Shown piece after piece: positions 9,228-18,271 of a stretch of 64,000 bases of DNA. This stretch comes from Flagellimonas pacifica (lineage in GTDB: Bacteria; Bacteroidota; Bacteroidia; Flavobacteriales; Flavobacteriaceae): contig NZ_OBEH01000001.1 of NCBI RefSeq assembly GCF_900215465.1, forward strand, positions 310,001-374,000, read 5' to 3'. The number at the start of each line of letters is the position of its first letter. Within the stretch, counting starts at the first letter, position 1. The notes below the pieces were generated by a model that was given only the letters and a program-made list of their open reading frames with translations, did no database searches and was not told the origin of the DNA. Both the position numbers and the translations under genes were made by a program.

Positions 9228-10601
9228 ATGGTTCGCACTATTTTGGTTCTTGGAGCGGGAAAATCCACTTCCTATTTGTTGGATTACATCCTTGAAAATT
9301 CTAAAAAAGAAAATCTTCAGATGGTCATTGGTGACCTCCATCCAGAAAATATTTCCCAAGATATTTCTACTCATCCCAATTGCAATGTAGTTGCACTGGA
9401 TATATTTAATGATCAAGAAAGAGGAAGGTTGATAGAATCTTCTTCTATAGTAGTTTCCATGCTACCAGCTAGGTTGCATATTAAAATTGCAGAAGATTGC
9501 ATTAAATACAAAAAACATTTGGTCACCGCCTCTTATATTAGTGATGAAATTGCTGCCTTAGATAAAGAAGCCAAGAAAAATGGGCTTGTTTTTATGAATG
9601 AGATTGGGCTAGATCCAGGGATTGATCACATGAGCGCCATGGAAATTATTGACCGTATCCGATATGAGGGCGGAAAAATGTTACTTTTCGAATCATTCAC
9701 CGGTGGATTGGTAGCACCTGTCAATGATACCAATCTTTGGAATTATAAATTTACATGGAATCCGCGCAATGTGGTTTTGGCCGGACAAGGAGGGGCTGCG
9801 AAATTTATTCAAGAGGGAACCTATAAATACATTCCTTATCAAAAATTGTTTAGACGAACAGAACTTGTTGATGTAGAAGGCTATGGTTCTTTTGAGGTAT
9901 ATGCCAATAGAGACTCTTTAAAATATACTGCCGCATATGGACTTCAAGATGCATTGACCCTTTATCGCGGAACTATGCGTAGAGTTGGGTTTTCCAAAGC
10001 ATGGCACGTATTTGTGATGCTTGGCATGACAGATGACAGTTATGTGATAGAAAATTCCGAAGGGATGTCTTACCGTGATTTTGTGAATCTGTTCTTACCC
10101 TATTCACCAACGGATTCGGTTGAGTTGAAATTACGACACTATCTCAAGATAGATCAGGATGATATAAGGTGGGGGAAACTAATAGAGCTAGATCTTTTCA
10201 ATTCTTCTAAAAAGATTCCTATTAAGAACGCCACACCTGCCAAAATGCTGCAATACATTTTGGAGGATAGCTGGACCCTTGGAAAGGATGAAAAAGACAT
10301 GATTGTGATGTACCACAAGTTCGGTTACGAAATTAACGGCAAGAAAAAACAGATTGATGCCAATATGGTGGCACTGGGAGAGAACCAAAGTCATACTGCG
10401 ATGGCCAAAACCGTAGGGTTGCCAGTAGCCATGGCAACACTTCAAATTCTCAACAAGAAAATCACTACGCCGGGAGTTCAGATTCCAATAAGTCAAGAAG
10501 TCTACAAGCCTATTCTTTCTGAGTTGAAGTCTTATGGAATAACCTTTAAAGAATACGAGGTTCCCTATTTAGGCTACAATCCTGATTCAATTGGAAATTA
10601 G
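9228..10601 (+). CDS. Saccharopine dehydrogenase/reductase-like enzyme
   Basis: 457 residues. Rossmann fold at the N-terminus (TILVLGAGKSTSYLLDYI), then VVSMLPARLHIKIAEDCI and the strongly conserved NEIGLDPGIDHMSAM, which in fungal saccharopine reductase surrounds the substrate site; the C-terminal part carries YKFTWNPRNVVLAGQGGAAKF. This family interconverts saccharopine with aminoadipate semialdehyde and glutamate in lysine metabolism. Whether it acts in lysine breakdown or in another imino acid reaction cannot be told here. An Lrp/AsnC regulator lies 200 bases downstream on the same strand. Confidence 0.86.
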   Translation: MVRTILVLGAGKSTSYLLDYILENSKKENLQMVIGDLHPENISQDISTHPNCNVVALDIFNDQERGRLIESSSIVVSMLPARLHIKIAEDCIKYKKHLVTASYISDEIAALDKEAKKNGLVFMNEIGLDPGIDHMSAMEIIDRIRYEGGKMLLFESFTGGLVAPVNDTNLWNYKFTWNPRNVVLAGQGGAAKFIQEGTYKYIPYQKLFRRTELVDVEGYGSFEVYANRDSLKYTAAYGLQDALTLYRGTMRRVGFSKAWHVFVMLGMTDDSYVIENSEGMSYRDFVNLFLPYSPTDSVELKLRHYLKIDQDDIRWGKLIELDLFNSSKKIPIKNATPAKMLQYILEDSWTLGKDEKDMIVMYHKFGYEINGKKKQIDANMVALGENQSHTAMAKTVGLPVAMATLQILNKKITTPGVQIPISQEVYKPILSELKSYGITFKEYEVPYLGYNPDSIGN

Positions 10602-10615
10602 GGCTTTAAGTATCA

Positions 10616-10720
10616 TGTCAGGTCGAGCGCAGTCGAGACCTATTCAAAGAGGCAATAGTATAAAACTTCTCAATGCTCCTTCGACTGTGCTCAGGATGAC
10701 ATCTCGAAGTGACATTTCGA
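10616..10720. repeat. REP-like palindromic repeat pair (BIME-like)
   Basis: Two copies of one motif face each other. The copy at 10616-10640 begins TGTCA and contains GAGCGCAGTCGA. The other, read on the minus strand from 10701 to 10677, begins TGTCATCCTGAGCACAGTCG. A third, partial palindrome TCGAAGTGACATTTCGA follows at 10705-10720. The arrangement resembles the REP pairs scattered between genes in flavobacterial genomes. Related cores lie inside leuS at 12947-12966 and 14434-14463. Confidence 0.7.
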
Positions 10721-10800
10721 TATATAATCTTATTTAACCTCAAGGAAAATTCACTTTTATAGTTTTTCGGTATCTTTAGCTTCAATTTTGAAGCTTTTCC

Positions 10801-11271
10801 ATGAAAAACACTAACACTTCCGTCAAGATTGACGGTATTGACAAAAAAATACTTAGGTATTTAATGGAAGATGCCCGTAGGCCCATTCTTGAAATTGCCA
10901 GAAATATCGGAATATCTGGCGCCGCCATTCACCAACGGTTGAGAAAACTGGAAAATTCAGGGTTGTTATCCGGTTCAAAGTTTGTTATCAACCCTAAAGT
11001 GTTGGGGTATACCACTATGGCATATATTGGTATTTTTTTAGATAAAGCAATGTCCAATCCACAAGCGGTCAAGCAACTGGAAAAAATTCCAGAAGTGTTA
11101 GAATGTCATTACACCACCGGTAATTGGTCTATATTAATCAAAGTACTCTGTAAGGACAACGAACATTTGATGCACGTGCTCAACAAACGCATCCAGCAAA
11201 TTGAAGGCGTTTCGCGGACAGAAACCTTCATTTCATTACATCAACAAATAGATCGACAGATTTCAATCTAA
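10801..11271 (+). CDS. Lrp/AsnC family transcriptional regulator
   Basis: 156 residues. An N-terminal winged helix (DKKILRYLMEDARRPILEIARNIGISGAAIHQRLRKLE, residues about 14-50) is followed by the RAM/AsnC ligand-binding domain (YIGIFLDK, VLECHYTTGNWSILIKVLCKD, GVSRTETFISL). Such proteins sense amino acids and control amino-acid metabolism; the saccharopine dehydrogenase-like gene just upstream is a reasonable target. A -7-like TATCTTTA lies at 10771-10778, about 23 bases before the ATG. Confidence 0.92.
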   Translation: MKNTNTSVKIDGIDKKILRYLMEDARRPILEIARNIGISGAAIHQRLRKLENSGLLSGSKFVINPKVLGYTTMAYIGIFLDKAMSNPQAVKQLEKIPEVLECHYTTGNWSILIKVLCKDNEHLMHVLNKRIQQIEGVSRTETFISLHQQIDRQISI

Positions 11272-11306
11272 AAAACCTGCTTGGGTTTCTCCAAACAGGT
11301 TTTCAT
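11272..11306 (+). terminator. Intrinsic terminator after the Lrp gene
   Basis: Arms AAAACCTG (11272-11279) and CAGGTTTT (11296-11303) pair perfectly, with an inner TTGG/CCAA pair, then T-rich DNA. The stem starts directly after the stop codon. Confidence 0.75.
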
Positions 11307-11337
11307 ATCCATTCCTTCTAAAGAAGGAAATTATTTG

Positions 11338-12033
11338 TTAATCCCTACCTCCAAAAACTTGGAAAGCCCAATACACCAGTGAGGCCAAAGCACCTAAAGC
11401 TGCCACCAAATACGTTCTTGCGGCCCATTTTAAAGCATCCTCAGCACCTGCATACTCCTCTTGACTCACCATATTCTTTTGTTTTAACCATGCCAAAGCT
11501 CGGTTGCTGGCATCGTACTCCACAGGTAATGTGATAAAACTAAAAATCGTTGCCAATCCCATCATAATCAATCCAGCAACTGCAATATAAAACCCAAATC
11601 CAACTCCTGCTGCAGCACCCAGCATCAATCCTCCAAAAACTATCCATGTTGACATTCCTGAGGTCACACTTACCACAGGAACCAATTTAGATCGCATGGC
11701 CAACCATTCATAAGCTTGTGCATGCTGAACGGCATGACCTACTTCGTGAGCAGCAACGGCAGCAGCAGAAGCATTGCGTTGGCCATACACTCCTTCACTA
11801 AGGTTCACTGTTTTATTCTTTGGATTGTAATGATCCGTAAGCATTCCCGGAGTTGAAATCACTTTTACATCGCGAATACCATGGTCATCCAACATTTTTT
11901 GGGCAATTTCGGCACCACTCATACCATTGCGTAGATGCACTTTGGAATAATGCTTAAATTTACTTTTCAATCTACTGCTTACCAGCCAGCTAATCAGTGC
12001 TATCCCACCAATCAGTATATAGTATGTCATCAT
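11338..12033 (-). CDS. Zinc-dependent membrane metallopeptidase (YugP/DUF1705-like)
   Basis: 231 residues. An N-terminal membrane segment precedes a metalloprotease core with the zinc motif HEVGHAVQHAQAYEWL (HExxH) at about residues 91-106, and three further hydrophobic segments. NLSEGVYGQRNASAAAVAAHEVGH and LPVEYDASNRALAWL are typical of the bacterial zinc metallopeptidase family that includes YugP. It probably cleaves membrane or periplasmic proteins; the substrate is unknown. The start could be either of two adjacent ATGs (12033 or 12030). Confidence 0.87.
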   Translation of the reverse strand: MMTYYILIGGIALISWLVSSRLKSKFKHYSKVHLRNGMSGAEIAQKMLDDHGIRDVKVISTPGMLTDHYNPKNKTVNLSEGVYGQRNASAAAVAAHEVGHAVQHAQAYEWLAMRSKLVPVVSVTSGMSTWIVFGGLMLGAAAGVGFGFYIAVAGLIMMGLATIFSFITLPVEYDASNRALAWLKQKNMVSQEEYAGAEDALKWAARTYLVAALGALASLVYWAFQVFGGRD

Positions 12034-12132
12034 AATTGTTTCGTTTTATTCTTATAAATATACCAACTATACAGCAAAAATCTAGCCATTGCATAGATAC
12101 TGACAATTTGTTAGTTGTCAATATATAACCTA

Positions 12133-12384
12133 TCAATACCTAAGTTTGAGTAGAATAACAAAAATGACTAAAATGCCCGTAATGGCATTTGCCAAAATAA
12201 TGGCCAAACTTCCATGTTCAATGCCATAGTATAACCAAAGTATGGTTCCGACCAAAAATGCCAAATACATGGTTAAGGAAATATCCCTGGTAGATTTATG
12301 TCTCCACGTCTTATAGACCTGAGGCACAAACGAACTAGTTGTCAATGTAGCGGCTATTAGGCCTACAATCTCAATGGTATCCAT
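12133..12384 (-). CDS. SemiSWEET sugar transporter
   Basis: 83 residues with three membrane helices, the size of a bacterial SemiSWEET half-transporter, which works as a homodimer. The PQ-loop motif SSFVPQVYKTWRHKSTRDIS is in helix 1, and the NAITG stretch in helix 3 contains the conserved Asn of the substrate pocket. These carriers move sugars passively across the inner membrane. It is on the same strand as leuS, 88 bases downstream of its stop. Confidence 0.87.
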   Translation of the reverse strand: MDTIEIVGLIAATLTTSSFVPQVYKTWRHKSTRDISLTMYLAFLVGTILWLYYGIEHGSLAIILANAITGILVIFVILLKLRY

Positions 12385-12471
12385 GGCGATGTATTTATCT
12401 GGTTATATTGAGCATCTATCTCTTCACTACAAAAAAGCACCTACTGGCTCAGCGCGATATTTAGAATCAAA

Positions 12472-15348
12472 CTACCCAACAATATTCACAATTCTTCCCG
12501 GTACTACAATTACTTTTTTTGGTGTACGTCCTTGCAGCTGTGCCTGTGTTTTTTCATGGGCCATTACAGCAGCTTCAATATCATCCTTGCCCATATCCAA
12601 TGGCAGTTCCATGGTGAAGCGCATTTTACCATTAAAGGAAATGGGATATTCTTTACTGCTTTCCACCAAATACTTTCCTTCAAATTTTGGAAATGGCGCT
12701 TCTGAAATGGATTCAGAATGACCCAATTTTTCCCATAACTCCTCTGCTATGTGCGGAGCATAAGGTGACACCAAAATGGCCAATGGCTCTAAAATGGCCT
12801 TGCTGGTACATTTTTGGGCGGTCAACTCGTTTACACAGATCATAAAAGTAGATACAGAGGTGTTGAAGGAGAAATTTTCAATATCCTCCTCTACTTTTTT
12901 GATGGTCTTGTGCAATGTCTTTAGATTTTCAGCGGTGGGTTCCGCTTCGACTCCACTCAGCGACCCATCCACAAAAGGGGAATAGAGCTTCCATATTTTT
13001 TTAAGGAAAGAATGTACTCCGCTTATCCCAGCAGTGTTCCATGGTTTAGATTGCTCCAAGGGACCCAAGAACATTTCATATAGCCTTAACGAATCGGCTC
13101 CGTATTCCTCACAAATGGCATCCGGGTTAACGACGTTGAACCATCTTTTGGACATTTTCTCAACCTCACGGCCAACAACATATTTGCCATCTTCCAAAAT
13201 GAATTCTGCTTCTTTAAAATCGGGCTGCCATTTTTTTAAATCTTCTATATTAATCTCATCCGAAGTATTCACTAAATTGACATCAACCCTTAACTCCTCA
13301 ACTTCATAATCTTTTTTTAAACCACAGGAAACATATTTATTAGTCCCCGAAATTCTATAAACGATAGCACTCGTCCCTGTAATCATCCCTTGGTTGATCA
13401 GCTTTTTGGCAAACTCCTCTTTGGGTGCAATGCCTTTATCAAACAAAAACTTTTGCCAAAAACGGGAATACAACAAATGTCCAGTAGCATGTTCACTTCC
13501 TCCTATATAAAGGTCTACATCCTGCCAATAGTCAATCGCTTCTTGGGAATAAATAGCTTTGCTATTCTGTGGGTCCATGTAGCGGTTAAAGTACTGGGAA
13601 CTTCCTGCCCATCCCGGCATGGTATTCAACTCCAAAGAAAACACAGTAGTGTTGTCTATTTGTTCATTTTCCACTACAGAATTGGTATCAGTATTCCATG
13701 TCCATTTGGTAGCGTTTCCCAGCGGCGGTTCTCCAGTTTCAGTAGGAAGGTACTTTTTTACCTCCGGCAATTCCAAAGGCAAATGCTCATCAGAAATCAT
13801 CTGTGGCATTCCATCCACATAATAGACGGGAAAGGGTTCTCCCCAATACCGCTGACGACTAAAAACAGCATCGCGAAGACGGTAATTGATCTTACCTTCT
13901 CCTTGTCCTATCTTTTCAAGTTCTTCAATGATTTTTTTTGTTGCTTCCTTATATGGAAGGCCATCTAAAAAGTCAGAATTGGCAATAATAGTGTTGGCTT
14001 TATCCGCAAATGCTTCTTCAGAAATATCCACTCCTTCAAAAATATTGGGAATTGGAATGTTGAAGTGTTTTGCAAAGTCATAATCGCGCTGGTCCCCACA
14101 AGGAACGGCCATAACGGCCCCAGTTCCATAGCTTGCTAAAACATAATCTCCAATCCAAATTGGAATGGGTTCCTTGGTAAATGGATGCTCCGCATAACCT
14201 CCGGTAAACACTCCGGAAATGGTCTTCACATCCGCCATTCGGTCACGTTCAGAACGTTTGGCCGTAGCCTCAACATAGGCATCCACTGCCTCTTTTTGAT
14301 CAGGAGTTGTAATTTTTGCCACCAATTCATGTTCTGGTGCCAAAGTCATAAAGCTTGTTCCAAAAATAGTGTCGGGGCGAGTAGTGAAAACTTCTATTTG
14401 AAATTGGTGATTGAGCGGAGCCGAAATCACATCTTGGTCACTTCGACTTCGCTCAGTGTCCAAATTATCAATAACATTAAAAGTTGCGGACGCTCCTTCA
14501 GAGCGACCTATCCAGTTGGTCTGGGAATCTTTTAAAGGTTGTGGCCAATCAATAGTATCCAATCCATCCAACAAGCGTTGGGCATAGGCTGTGATACGCA
14601 TCATCCATTGGGTCATCTTTTTTCGAATCACAGGATGTCCCCCTCGTTCCGAAACTCCGTTGACCACTTCATCATTGGCCAAAACAGTTCCCAAAGCTGG
14701 GCACCAATTCACCTCTGCATCTGCTAAATAGGTGAGCCTATATTTTAAAAGGATTTCTTGCCTGGTCTTATCGGAAAAATTTGCCCAATCTTCTGCCGAA
14801 AATATCGACGTATCATCATCACAAACGGCTTCGACTTTTTCGTTTCCTTCTTTTTGGAAAATGGAAATCAATTCAGAAATATCCTCAGCCTTATCCGTTT
14901 TTTTATTGTACCAGGAATCGAACAATTGGATAAAAACCCATTGTGTCCATTTATAATATTGTGGGTTAGAAGTACGTACTTCACGGCTCCAATCAAACGA
15001 AAACCCAAGTTCATCCAACTGCTCACGATAGCGTTTTATATTGGTCTCCGTGGTTATAGCAGGGTGTTGTCCTGTTTGAATGGCATATTGTTCCGCAGGC
15101 AGACCAAAGGAATCATATCCCATTGGGTGCAATACATTGAAACCCTTATGCCTTTTGTAACGGGCATAAATGTCACTTGCAATATATCCCAAAGGATGCC
15201 CTACATGCAATCCGGCCCCAGAGGGATATGGAAACATATCCAATACATAATATTTTGGCTTGTCAGAATCATTATGAGCCTTGAATGTTTGGTTTTTAGC
15301 CCAATACTTCTGCCATTTGGCCTCTATTTCCCTGAAATTGTAATTCAT
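12472..15348 (-). CDS. leuS: Leucyl-tRNA synthetase, with REP-like DNA inside the reading frame
   Basis: 958 residues. Class I signatures are present: PYPSGAGLHVGHPLGY (HIGH as HVGH, about residue 47) and the KMSKR motif in VVGREVEKMSKRWFNVVNPD. The CP1 editing domain has FTTRPDTIFGTSFMTLAPEH and GTGAVMAVPCGDQRD. Just before the editing domain, residues about 296-305 (LDTERSRSDQD) are encoded by a palindromic sequence that matches a flavobacterial repeat, and a second related core encodes SLSGVEAEP near residue 797. The frame stays open through both. A -7-like TATTTTTG lies at 15374-15381. Confidence 0.97.
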   Translation of the reverse strand: MNYNFREIEAKWQKYWAKNQTFKAHNDSDKPKYYVLDMFPYPSGAGLHVGHPLGYIASDIYARYKRHKGFNVLHPMGYDSFGLPAEQYAIQTGQHPAITTETNIKRYREQLDELGFSFDWSREVRTSNPQYYKWTQWVFIQLFDSWYNKKTDKAEDISELISIFQKEGNEKVEAVCDDDTSIFSAEDWANFSDKTRQEILLKYRLTYLADAEVNWCPALGTVLANDEVVNGVSERGGHPVIRKKMTQWMMRITAYAQRLLDGLDTIDWPQPLKDSQTNWIGRSEGASATFNVIDNLDTERSRSDQDVISAPLNHQFQIEVFTTRPDTIFGTSFMTLAPEHELVAKITTPDQKEAVDAYVEATAKRSERDRMADVKTISGVFTGGYAEHPFTKEPIPIWIGDYVLASYGTGAVMAVPCGDQRDYDFAKHFNIPIPNIFEGVDISEEAFADKANTIIANSDFLDGLPYKEATKKIIEELEKIGQGEGKINYRLRDAVFSRQRYWGEPFPVYYVDGMPQMISDEHLPLELPEVKKYLPTETGEPPLGNATKWTWNTDTNSVVENEQIDNTTVFSLELNTMPGWAGSSQYFNRYMDPQNSKAIYSQEAIDYWQDVDLYIGGSEHATGHLLYSRFWQKFLFDKGIAPKEEFAKKLINQGMITGTSAIVYRISGTNKYVSCGLKKDYEVEELRVDVNLVNTSDEINIEDLKKWQPDFKEAEFILEDGKYVVGREVEKMSKRWFNVVNPDAICEEYGADSLRLYEMFLGPLEQSKPWNTAGISGVHSFLKKIWKLYSPFVDGSLSGVEAEPTAENLKTLHKTIKKVEEDIENFSFNTSVSTFMICVNELTAQKCTSKAILEPLAILVSPYAPHIAEELWEKLGHSESISEAPFPKFEGKYLVESSKEYPISFNGKMRFTMELPLDMGKDDIEAAVMAHEKTQAQLQGRTPKKVIVVPGRIVNIVG
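12947..12966. repeat. REP-like core inside leuS (second copy)
   Basis: On the minus strand the stretch reads through GTCGCTGAGTGGAGTCGAAG, sharing the GAGnGnAGTCGAAG core with the repeats at 10616-10701 and 14434-14463. Ends CGCT/AGCG can pair. The local protein length seems close to the family norm, so this copy is less certain than the one at 14434. Confidence 0.45.
14434..14463. repeat. REP-like palindromic repeat inserted in leuS
   Basis: The plus strand reads TTGGTCACTT, then CGACTTCGCTCAGTGTCCAA. Outer arms TTGG-CACT and AGTG-CCAA are complementary apart from one T-T mismatch. The minus strand carries the core GAGCGAAGTCGAAG found in the other repeats here. It lies at the junction between the catalytic core and the CP1 editing domain, where the protein looks longer than the family pattern I remember. 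Confidence 0.62.
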
Positions 15349-15447
15349 TTTATATCTTAATCCTTTGATTTGGCAAAAATAGGCTTAATCATGCAAAGCG
15401 AAAAAGATAATCTACACAGTCCAGTAAAGCCATAAAGAAGCCATCCA

Positions 15448-17322
15448 TTGCAAAAATTCACCCCCATTCTTTCCATCTTGTTTTTTTGCTTTATGGCAAA
15501 CGACATTCATGCGCAATTAGGATTTTGTAATGGAAACTCGGGCGACCCTATTTTTACCGAAAATTTTGGGTCAGGGACAACCAATGGACCGGCTTTATCC
15601 AGTGGAACAACTTCGTACAGCTACACAAGCGGACAACCTATTGATGGTAGTTATACCATTTCCAGTTCAACACCATATTTTGATTGGTTCAATATTGACG
15701 ATCGTACTCCGGGCGACACCAATGGAAAAGCTCTTATTGTAAATGCCAGCTATACGGCTGGAGAATTTTTTAGACGTACCATTGATGATCTTTGTGAAAA
15801 TACGTCTTATGAATTCTCATCTTGGTTGATAAACTTATTGCCTTCAACATCAGGCTGTCCTAATGGTGGTATTCCTATCAATGTGAAATTTCAAATTTGG
15901 GACAATACGGATACTAATTTATTGGCATCTGGCGATACCGGAAGTATTTTTGGCAAGACCTCCCCAACTTGGGAACAGTATGGATTGGTGTTCCAGACTT
16001 TACCTGGGCAAACTTCTGTAATTCTGAAAATGCTCAATAACGGAGCGGGGGGTTGTGGCAATGACCTAGCTATTGATGATATTGTTTTTAGAACTTGTGG
16101 AGACCGAACCACTTTGACAGATACGGCAAATAACACCAATATCCTTGGCGTGTGCAAAGAAAACACACCCACATCTATTGAATTAACAGCAACACCAGAT
16201 TTTTCCGTCTATTCCACCCATGCTTACCAATGGCAGGAAAGTACAGATGGCATAAATTGGAACAATATTATTGGGGAAACAAATCAAAAGTATACCTCAC
16301 CACCAATCTTTGGAACTACATATTATAGGGCGAAGGTTGCTGAAGATGCCATTAACCTTTCTAACCCTAAATGTAATACGGTGTCCGATGTTTTTCAGGT
16401 TATTATTGAAGGAAAGCCAAATGCCCCAGTACACCAAGGTGATGTAACCCTTTGTGCTGGTGAAACAGGAGGGGTTTCTGCTTCTGTACCTAACGGGATA
16501 ACCATAGATTGGTACGATACTCCCACGGGAGGAAACCTTTTACTAGCTGGTAATTCATTTTACGAAACCAAGACCAATGGCACCTACTATGCCGAAGCAG
16601 TAACCAAAATTGCGGGGTGTTTTTCAGATACAAGAACCGCTGTTTCCATTGTTTACAATGATTTGCCGGTTTTGCAAGATGAAAAACTTATTCTCTGTGA
16701 AGGGGAAGCTATAGTTTTGTCCGCAAATTTTCCAAATGCCTCATATTCCTGGAGCACTGCGGAAACCAGCCCTCAAATATCTGTGGATACTCCGGGGACA
16801 TACACGGTGAAAGTAACCGATATGAATGCATGTAGTGCCACAAAAACCATTGAGGTCACGCAGATTGACAAACCCATTATTCAAGATATAGTCTCAAACC
16901 ATAGAGATTTAACTATTCTAACTAAAAATTCAGGTAATTTCGAATATTCCCTCAATGGCTTTATTTATCAAGATAGTCCGCTTTTTGAAAATCTTAAAGG
17001 GGGAACGTATACAGCCTATGTTCGGGAAAAGGATTATTGCAGTATAGTCCAGTTTCCATTTACACATATTGTGATTCCAAAGTTTTTCACTCCAAATGGA
17101 GATAACTTCAATGATAATTTTAAACCAGAGGGCATTGAAACCTTCGCCAATTTCGAGATTCGCATTTTTGATCGTACTTCAAAACTCATAGCCCAATCAA
17201 AAAACAAAAATTATTCATGGAATGGAACCTATAACGGTAGGCCATTACCAGCTTCGGATTATTGGTATGTTCTAAAAGTTGGTGAAAGTTTGTTCAAAGG
17301 GCATTTTGCCTTAAAGCGTTAA
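15448..17322 (+). CDS. Secreted multidomain protein with T9SS type B sorting domain
   Basis: 624 residues starting at a TTG codon; this start is chosen because it gives a full signal peptide (MQKFTPILSILFFCFMANDIHAQ), whereas the first ATG would cut it. After a jelly-roll-like N-terminal domain (DPIFTENFGSG, SYEFSSWLINL, AIDDIVFRTCG) come Ig-like repeats with TYYRAKV, WYDTPTGG and SYSWSTAETSPQISV. The end, IPKFFTPNGDNFNDNFKP to FKGHFALKR, is the gliding-motility-associated CHU_C/type B domain recognised by the type IX secretion system. It is probably a surface adhesin or carbohydrate-binding protein; no enzyme motif is seen. Confidence 0.85.
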   Translation: MQKFTPILSILFFCFMANDIHAQLGFCNGNSGDPIFTENFGSGTTNGPALSSGTTSYSYTSGQPIDGSYTISSSTPYFDWFNIDDRTPGDTNGKALIVNASYTAGEFFRRTIDDLCENTSYEFSSWLINLLPSTSGCPNGGIPINVKFQIWDNTDTNLLASGDTGSIFGKTSPTWEQYGLVFQTLPGQTSVILKMLNNGAGGCGNDLAIDDIVFRTCGDRTTLTDTANNTNILGVCKENTPTSIELTATPDFSVYSTHAYQWQESTDGINWNNIIGETNQKYTSPPIFGTTYYRAKVAEDAINLSNPKCNTVSDVFQVIIEGKPNAPVHQGDVTLCAGETGGVSASVPNGITIDWYDTPTGGNLLLAGNSFYETKTNGTYYAEAVTKIAGCFSDTRTAVSIVYNDLPVLQDEKLILCEGEAIVLSANFPNASYSWSTAETSPQISVDTPGTYTVKVTDMNACSATKTIEVTQIDKPIIQDIVSNHRDLTILTKNSGNFEYSLNGFIYQDSPLFENLKGGTYTAYVREKDYCSIVQFPFTHIVIPKFFTPNGDNFNDNFKPEGIETFANFEIRIFDRTSKLIAQSKNKNYSWNGTYNGRPLPASDYWYVLKVGESLFKGHFALKR

Positions 17323-17329
17323 TCCAAAA

Positions 17330-18196
17330 CTATTGTACTTCCAGTAGTTTGGCACTGTACAATACCCATATCATGGACAAAATGGCCGAGATATTAATGG
17401 CATACCCAAAGAGAAGCATCTGCTTTTGGGAATAAGGTTTGTCTTTGAAAATAAAAAAGGCATCCAATATCAACCAAATGGAAAAAAGCATCAGAAAGGA
17501 GGCCAAAACCAAATCGTTAAACCAATGCAAGAGCAAATACGATTCAACCACCAGTAGCACCAACATCAATATCTTGGTTTTCTTTCGGCCTAAAACAACA
17601 GCTGTGGTAGCTTTCCCTGCTTGTCTATCTGGTTCAATATCCATTATTTCACCGGCAATATGCGCTTGAAAGGCAAATAGTGCCAAATAAATTACCGTTT
17701 GCCATGGAAGTGTTGGTAGTTCATTGAGTAGGATGCAAAAAAAAGCTGTGAGCACATATCCAGACTGCATCAAGATTTCAAACGGAGGTCTTCCTTTTAA
17801 CCTAAAGGGTTCAAAATTGTAGATGATGTTCACAAACACCATTACAATCAACAGGATCAACATTTTTACACCAGATAACATGGTGAAAACAACAACAAAA
17901 GGAAGTATCACCAAACTAATCCTTCCAAGTATTGATTTCAGTTGTTCCTTATTTGCTTTTGCCCCGAAAAGATAGTTTCCCTTTCTTTGATTGATCTTAT
18001 CCGCATCAAAATCTTTGTAATCGTTTAGCCCATAAACAAGGTAGTTCAATGGAAATGAAACAAAGAGCAGGCCTGCCCAAAAGGTAAATGATTGCAAAAA
18101 ATCCTCCTGATTGCCAAAAGGAACTAGATAAATCCAAATTGTGGGAAACCATAACCCTGGCCTTGATATTTTTAAGTCCAATAAAAATCTATCCAT
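17330..18196 (-). CDS. UbiA-family prenyltransferase
   Basis: 288 residues with about eight membrane helices. The first Asp-rich motif NDYKDFDADKIN (residues about 57-68) and the second, EIMDIEPDRQAGK (about 183-195), are the magnesium-diphosphate binding sites of UbiA prenyltransferases. These attach prenyl groups to aromatic or other acceptors, for example in quinone, carotenoid or haem synthesis; the acceptor cannot be assigned. A -7-like TACTTTTG is at 18209-18216. It converges on the T9SS protein gene with a 7-base gap. Confidence 0.82.
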   Translation of the reverse strand: MDRFLLDLKISRPGLWFPTIWIYLVPFGNQEDFLQSFTFWAGLLFVSFPLNYLVYGLNDYKDFDADKINQRKGNYLFGAKANKEQLKSILGRISLVILPFVVVFTMLSGVKMLILLIVMVFVNIIYNFEPFRLKGRPPFEILMQSGYVLTAFFCILLNELPTLPWQTVIYLALFAFQAHIAGEIMDIEPDRQAGKATTAVVLGRKKTKILMLVLLVVESYLLLHWFNDLVLASFLMLFSIWLILDAFFIFKDKPYSQKQMLLFGYAINISAILSMIWVLYSAKLLEVQ

Positions 18197-18271
18197 AAGT
18201 TGAAATCACAAAAGTAAGTTTATACAAAGATTAAGATTTACTTTTCTATTTTTACATATTGATTTTTCTAT

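Noticed and set aside
10188-10496. Minus-strand 102-codon frame opposite the saccharopine dehydrogenase-like gene
   Set aside because: Antisense shadow without start signals or recognisable protein features.
12101-12120. Inverted repeat TGACAA...TTGTCA between the SemiSWEET and metallopeptidase genes
   Set aside because: Only 6-bp arms in AT-rich DNA, no T-run, and not at an expected operator position; likely chance.
14185-14535. Plus-strand open frames opposite leuS
   Set aside because: They are shadows of a well-supported synthetase gene and their translations lack any domain pattern.
14821-14835. Further CTTCGACTTTTTCG stretch in leuS resembling the REP core
   Set aside because: It lacks the GAGCG half and encodes a stretch that fits the normal LeuRS pattern.
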